DNA of 64,000 nt from Gemmatimonadales bacterium (GTDB lineage Bacteria; Gemmatimonadota; Gemmatimonadetes; Longimicrobiales; Gaopeijiaceae). Position numbers and translations under genes: made by a program. Shown here piece by piece: positions 59,955 through 64,000 of the stretch. Location: assembly GCA_020344755.1 (NCBI GenBank), contig CP070829.1:171095-235094 (forward strand), read 5' to 3'. Under the pieces are notes generated by a model. That model had not been told where the DNA came from. It worked only from the letters and a program-made list of their open reading frames with translations, and did no database searches. Numbering within the stretch: position 1 is the stretch's first letter; each line of letters begins with the position of its first letter.

Positions 59955-62641
59955 GCGAGCGGAGTCCGGGGGGCGTCGTCGAGCGCCTCAATGCGGCCCT
60001 GGTCGGCCGGTACCGCATCGAGCGTGAGCTCGGAGCCGGCGGCATGGCCACGGTCTACCTGGCGCAGGACCTGAAGCACGACCGGGAGGTGGCCATCAAG
60101 GTGCTCCGGCCGGAGTTGGCGGCGGTGGTGGGGGCCGAGCGTTTCCTAGCGGAGATCAAGACCACCGCCAATCTCCAGCACCCCCATATCCTTCCCCTCT
60201 TCGATTCCGGTGAGGCGGACGGCTTCCTCTTCTACGTGATGCCGTACGTCAGGGGCGAGACGCTCCGGCAGCGCATCGACCGGGAGAAGCAGCTCAGCGT
60301 CGGTGAGGCCGTGAGCCTGGCCGGAAAGGTGGCCGACGCCCTGGACTACGCCCACGAGCTGGGGATCGTGCACCGGGACATCAAGCCGGGAAACATCCTG
60401 CTGAGCGAGCGGGGTGAGCCCCTGGTGGCGGACTTCGGGATCGCGCTGGCGGTGAGCGCCGCAGGGGGCGGTCGCATCACGGAGACGGGCCTGAGCCTGG
60501 GCACCCCCCACTACATGAGCCCGGAGCAGGCCACGGGAGACCGGGAGATCGACCCCCGTTCGGACGTTTACGCACTGGGGTGTGTCCTGTACGAGATGCT
60601 GTCGGGGCAGCCTCCGTTCGCCGCGGCCACGGCCCAGGGGGTGCTGGTGCAGATCCTCACCAGCGACGCCCGGCCCATCAGCTCGGTCCGCCGCTCTACT
60701 CCCCCCCACGTGGAGGGGGCGCTGGCTCGGGCCCTGGAGAAGCTCCCGGCGGATCGGTTCGAGAGCGCGGCGGCCCTGAAGAGAGCCCTGGCGGACGAGT
60801 CCTTCCGGTATACCCCGGCCGCCGCCTCCCAGCCGGCGATCCAGCCGCAGCCCCTTGCAGCGCAGGACGCCGCCCCCCGGCGGCCGTGGCTGAAGGATTA
60901 CCGCTCCGTGGCGGCCCTGGCCGCCGTGGTGATCACCGGGGTGGGGTGGGCCGTGGCGTCCCGGGCACCGGTGACCCCGGATCCGGTTCCCTTCCGAGCC
61001 GGTCTGCAGGACTTCACCCCATTGATCCGCGGAGGGGCCACGCGCCTGGCTGTCTCGTCCGACGGGACCTGGATGGCGGTGGCGAGCCGGGACGAGGACG
61101 GGATGCGGTCCATCCGGGTACGCAGGTCCGACCAGAGGGAGTTCCGGTCGCTGGAGGGGAGCGAGGGAGCCTGGGGTCCCACCTTCTCACCGGACGGGCG
61201 CTGGATCGCTTTCATCCAGGCGGGCGAGGTCCGGAGGATGGAGGTGACGGGCGGACCCGTGCTGTCCGTGACTCCGGGGTTCCTGCCGCACTGGGGACTC
61301 CCGGACTCCCTGGTCTTCGATGGACAGGAGGGGATCGGCCTGATCCGACCGTCCGGCGGAGACCCGGAGATTCTCGTGCCCGAGGGGTCCTATCCCCACC
61401 TCCTGCCGGACGGGAGCGGCGTCCTTTTCAGCGCGCCCGGAGGCAACGAGGGTCGCGCCATCCGGCTCGTGGAGCTGGAGTCCCGGGAGGTGCGCGATCT
61501 GGGTCTCTTCGGGTTCTCCCCCACGTATGTGGCCAGCGGGCACGTGCTCTACGGCACCGCCGAAGGCACCGTCATGGCCGTACCGTTCGACCTGGCGCGG
61601 CTGCAGGTGACGGGGGACCCGGTGCCCGTGATCCCCGCGGTCCACACCAGCTCCGGGAGCATGCCGCACTTCGCCGTGTCCGCCAGCGGAACCGCCCTGT
61701 ATGCGCTGCCGGTGGAGGGGTTCTCCACCGCCGCGTCCCGGCTGGTCACGGTGGACCTGGAAGGGAGGGAGACGGTCATCAACCTCCAGGAGGCCGACTT
61801 CTACCGGCCGCACTTCTCCCCCGATGGCGAGAAGATCGTCTACGAGATCGACGCCGGAATCCACGTCTATGACCTGGTCACGGGCGAGAACCGCCTGCTG
61901 GTGCCAGGCTCCCAGACCGACTTCCCGTCCTGGTCCCACGACGGGGAGTACGTCTACTTCGGCTTCAGCGGCCCGGACACCGACATGAACGACGGCTTCC
62001 GGATTCGGGCGGACGGCTCCGGGGAGATGGAGGCCCTGTGGCGACGCCCGAACCGGAACTTCCCCATCGTGGCGTCGCCGGACGGCCGGTACGTGCTGGT
62101 CCAGGACGAGACGGACACCCGCGGCGCCGACATGCTCCTCCTGACGGACAGCGGGGGCTCCTGGGAGCTGTCGGAGTTCCTGCGGGCCGACTGGAACGAG
62201 ACCATGCCGGACCTCTCCCCGGACGGGGCGTGGGTAACGTACGCCTCGGACGAGACGGGCGTGTGGGAGGTGTACGCCCGGTCCTTCCCGGATCGTCGGA
62301 ATCCGGTCCAGGTCTCGGTGGACGGGGGGAGTGAGCCGCTCTGGGCGCCCACCGGGGACGCCATCTACTTCCGGGACGGACGGAGGGTGATGCGGGCGCC
62401 GGTGCGGTTGGGGGACACCCTCCAGGTGGGGACCCCCGAGTTCCTGTTCGAGGGGGACTGGGTTCTGAATCCAGGACCCTCCAACAGCAAAGGCTGGCAC
62501 ATCCACCCCGACGGTCGCTCCTTCGTGATGGTGCGCCCCCGGGAGACCGCTCGAAGGTCCGGTGACCCGAGTCTCTTCCCCATGGAGCTCGAGGTGGTGG
62601 TGAACTGGTTCCAGGAGCTCCGGAGCCGGATGGGCGGCTGA
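59951..62641 (+). CDS. membrane Ser/Thr kinase with PD40/TolB-type propeller (second of a tandem pair)
   Basis: An 896-residue kinase, GTG start in the stop of the upstream kinase. Catalytic motifs: RELGAGGMATVYLAQDL, VAIKVLRPELAAVVGAERF, IVHRDIKPGNILL, ADFGIALAV and GTPHYMSPEQATGDREIDP. After a Gln/Ala/Pro-rich linker comes a helix (VAALAAVVITGVGWAVA). The propeller has VSSDGTWMAVASRDED, FSPDGRWIAFIQAG, FSPDGEKIVYEIDAG, LSPDGAWVTYASDETG and the shared tail LEVVVNWFQELRSR. The linker and propeller differ from those of the upstream kinase, so each of the pair probably senses something different while sharing translation. Confidence 0.93.
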   Translation: MSERSPGGVVERLNAALVGRYRIERELGAGGMATVYLAQDLKHDREVAIKVLRPELAAVVGAERFLAEIKTTANLQHPHILPLFDSGEADGFLFYVMPYVRGETLRQRIDREKQLSVGEAVSLAGKVADALDYAHELGIVHRDIKPGNILLSERGEPLVADFGIALAVSAAGGGRITETGLSLGTPHYMSPEQATGDREIDPRSDVYALGCVLYEMLSGQPPFAAATAQGVLVQILTSDARPISSVRRSTPPHVEGALARALEKLPADRFESAAALKRALADESFRYTPAAASQPAIQPQPLAAQDAAPRRPWLKDYRSVAALAAVVITGVGWAVASRAPVTPDPVPFRAGLQDFTPLIRGGATRLAVSSDGTWMAVASRDEDGMRSIRVRRSDQREFRSLEGSEGAWGPTFSPDGRWIAFIQAGEVRRMEVTGGPVLSVTPGFLPHWGLPDSLVFDGQEGIGLIRPSGGDPEILVPEGSYPHLLPDGSGVLFSAPGGNEGRAIRLVELESREVRDLGLFGFSPTYVASGHVLYGTAEGTVMAVPFDLARLQVTGDPVPVIPAVHTSSGSMPHFAVSASGTALYALPVEGFSTAASRLVTVDLEGRETVINLQEADFYRPHFSPDGEKIVYEIDAGIHVYDLVTGENRLLVPGSQTDFPSWSHDGEYVYFGFSGPDTDMNDGFRIRADGSGEMEALWRRPNRNFPIVASPDGRYVLVQDETDTRGADMLLLTDSGGSWELSEFLRADWNETMPDLSPDGAWVTYASDETGVWEVYARSFPDRRNPVQVSVDGGSEPLWAPTGDAIYFRDGRRVMRAPVRLGDTLQVGTPEFLFEGDWVLNPGPSNSKGWHIHPDGRSFVMVRPRETARRSGDPSLFPMELEVVVNWFQELRSRMGG

Positions 62642-62828
62642 GGCTAGGGCGGCGGACCCTTCCGCCCCAACTACGCACTCATGACCCGGAATCCGGGCCG
62701 AACGCCCGGACCGCGATCCCTCCGTACGAGGAAATCAGGAATTCTCCGACTTTCGCGGGCCATCGGCGCCGGGAGCGTTCAGGGAGAGGCACGGCTCTAC
62801 CGGCGAGCTGACAAGTCCGGAGGTGACC

Positions 62829-63191
62829 ATGGTCACCATCGTGGAACGACCTGAGGCCCCGCCCCAGGCACCATCCGAGGTGCAGAAGGACGTGGCGAAC
62901 AAGGTGAGCGCCGCCGCCTGGGCGATCTTCTTCGCCTGGCTCGGCTACGCGATCCTGGCCCAGATCCCGCTGGGGGTGGGTCTACTCGGGGTCGGGGTGA
63001 TTACCCTGGGCGCGCAGGGAGTCCGGAAGGCGTTCGGGCTCTCCCTGGAGGGATTCTGGTTCCTGGCCGGTATCCTGCTGGTGATGGCCGGAGTCTGGAA
63101 CCTCCTCTCCCTGGAGGTGCCGTTCCTGCCGTACCTGTTCTTCGCAGTGGCCCTGGGGGTGCTCGCAGGGGCGTTCCTGCAGCGGCGCTGA
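62829..63191 (+). CDS. small membrane protein of unknown function
   Basis: A 120-residue protein with a hydrophilic N-terminus (VERPEAPPQAPSEVQKDVAN) and about three to four hydrophobic stretches (AAWAIFFAWLGYAILA, VGLLGVGVITLGAQGV, GFWFLAGILLVMAGVWNLL, LPYLFFAVALGVLAGAFL), so it is probably an inner-membrane protein. I do not recognise a family. The ATG at 62829 has GGAGG 5 nt upstream (62819-62823); a GTG 6 nt earlier overlaps that site and is less likely. It follows the kinase pair by 187 nt and is convergent with the acylase gene. Confidence 0.75.
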   Translation: MVTIVERPEAPPQAPSEVQKDVANKVSAAAWAIFFAWLGYAILAQIPLGVGLLGVGVITLGAQGVRKAFGLSLEGFWFLAGILLVMAGVWNLLSLEVPFLPYLFFAVALGVLAGAFLQRR

Positions 63192-63207
63192 CGGCCGGCT
63201 CCGGGCG

Positions 63208-64000
63208 CTAACGCCCGGGTCGGTACCGCCGAATCGCACCCTCCCGAATGGCCTCGTCCGTCCACGCCACGGCCTTCATCTCGCCCCGGGCGAACATCTC
63301 GGCCTGATCGGCGTGGTGGGAGGAGTCCACCCTGGGGCTCTGCCCGTACGCCAGCACGGTGTAGGCCCGGGGCGGATCGCCGTAGGGGGGATCGCCGAAC
63401 TCCACGGCGAAGATCCACGCGTCGCCCCGGTTCGCCGCCCAGCGGCCGTCTTCCATTTCCTCGAAGGAGAGGGTGCGGAAGCAGCCGAGCGTCCCTTCAC
63501 ACCCGGACACGGGAACGTCCACCTCCCCGCGGACCACCCGGTGGACCTCTCCCCACGGCACGTTCAGCGCCCAACCCCGGGCCTCCATGGAGTCCGCCGC
63601 CGCGGCCAATGCCTCCAGCGCCGCCTCGGGATCCCCCAGACCCGCCGGGGTCTCCATGGGCCGCTCGGGAGTCCAGGGCTCCCGCCAGTAACTCGCCGTA
63701 TCCACCGCCGTTCGGTAGAGCCGCTCCCAGGTCTTGAAGAGGACCCCACCCCGGGAGGTCGCATCCGCGGTCCGGTCCCAACGGGCCAGGACCCGGGCCG
63801 CGTCTCGGGCCCGGGAAGGTGCACCCGATGCCAGACCGGCCTGGACCAGGTCCGTGACGAGGCGTTCCGCCACCAGCATCCGGGGCGAGTTCTTCAGCTC
63901 CACCACCTCCTCCAGGGAGAGGAGCCCGTCGGTGCCGCCGGGAGCCCGGGTCCCGTTCCATCCCCGGTGGCGAAGCCCACGCTCGCGAAGAGCGCCCCCG
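63208..64000 (-). CDS. penicillin acylase / acyl-homoserine lactone acylase-type hydrolase, C-terminal part
   Basis: The last 263 or so residues of an Ntn-hydrolase (peptidase S45 family) precursor whose 5' part lies beyond the window. The frame stays open to base 64000. Recognisable parts are GWNGTRAPGGTDGLLSLEE, WGEVHRVVRGEVDVPVSGC, CFRTLSFEEMEDGRWAANRGDAWIFAVEF and the closing YTVLAYGQSPRVDSSHHADQAEMFARGEMKAV, which matches the PvdQ/AHL-acylase pattern GQS...H..DQ...F. The catalytic N-terminal Ser of the beta chain is not visible. These enzymes cleave N-acyl bonds of penicillin-like or acyl-homoserine-lactone substrates in the periplasm. An in-frame GTG at 63906 is internal. Confidence 0.88.
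   Translation of the reverse strand, partial: GGALRERGLRHRGWNGTRAPGGTDGLLSLEEVVELKNSPRMLVAERLVTDLVQAGLASGAPSRARDAARVLARWDRTADATSRGGVLFKTWERLYRTAVDTASYWREPWTPERPMETPAGLGDPEAALEALAAAADSMEARGWALNVPWGEVHRVVRGEVDVPVSGCEGTLGCFRTLSFEEMEDGRWAANRGDAWIFAVEFGDPPYGDPPRAYTVLAYGQSPRVDSSHHADQAEMFARGEMKAVAWTDEAIREGAIRRYRPGR

Overview
The window is 64 kb of very GC-rich bacterial DNA packed with protein genes on both strands. I saw no rRNA, tRNA, CRISPR array, transposase or phage gene. Five large membrane-anchored Ser/Thr kinases (three with C-terminal PD40/TolB-type propellers, two with TPR regions), many short-lipobox lipoproteins, two 1.1-kaa BNR/sortilin-like repeat proteins, and many secreted hydrolases suggest a Gemmatimonadota-like aerobic heterotroph. 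That taxonomic call is inference from gene content only.

Layout. 1-5114 (minus strand): the 5' part of an M14-type carboxypeptidase, a Ser/Thr kinase with TPRs, a SnoaL-like lipoprotein and a secreted amidohydrolase. 5386-16783 (plus): a compact molybdenum-hydroxylase locus. It runs XdhC N-half, XdhC C-half, MoeA/MocA-like fusion, coxD, coxE, coxG, coxM, coxS and coxL. A strong hairpin terminator follows, then an XdhC-YHS fusion and an O-methyltransferase. The large subunit carries the AYRCSFR loop of form I (genuine) aerobic CO dehydrogenase. 16937-23595 (minus): a propeller kinase flanked by two copies of a 41-bp direct repeat, a BNR-repeat protein and a DUF4112 membrane protein. 23753-36320: recQ, a CIA30-like protein, arginine deiminase, a Mo-bisMGD oxidoreductase whose fused FeS/membrane partner lies beyond an opposite-strand glycosyltransferase, an M20 hydrolase, a TIP30-like Rossmann protein and a proline iminopeptidase-like lipoprotein. 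36404-40621 (minus): a TPR kinase and a beta-lactamase-fold hydrolase. 40949-48798 (plus): the second BNR protein, an amidase, a duplicated-domain secreted protein, a PHP-domain lipoprotein and a patatin. 48805-57128 (minus): two coupled lipoproteins (one a large Ig-like HExxH protein), prfC, a double SnoaL-like lipoprotein and topA with an unusual C-terminus. 57351-64000: two overlapping propeller kinases, a small membrane protein, and the C-terminal part of a penicillin-acylase-type hydrolase running off the window.

The genes point to an organism that can draw electrons from CO and from a second molybdoenzyme, scavenges peptides, amides and acylated compounds, and signals through many sensor kinases. 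Overlapping stop/start codons (ATGA, GTGA) link 5386-8047, coxD-coxE, coxM-coxS-coxL, 33101-35334, 49344-51845 and 57351-62641. Several genes without a Shine-Dalgarno sequence have a -10-like hexamer only 6-7 nt before the start codon, which suggests leaderless transcripts.
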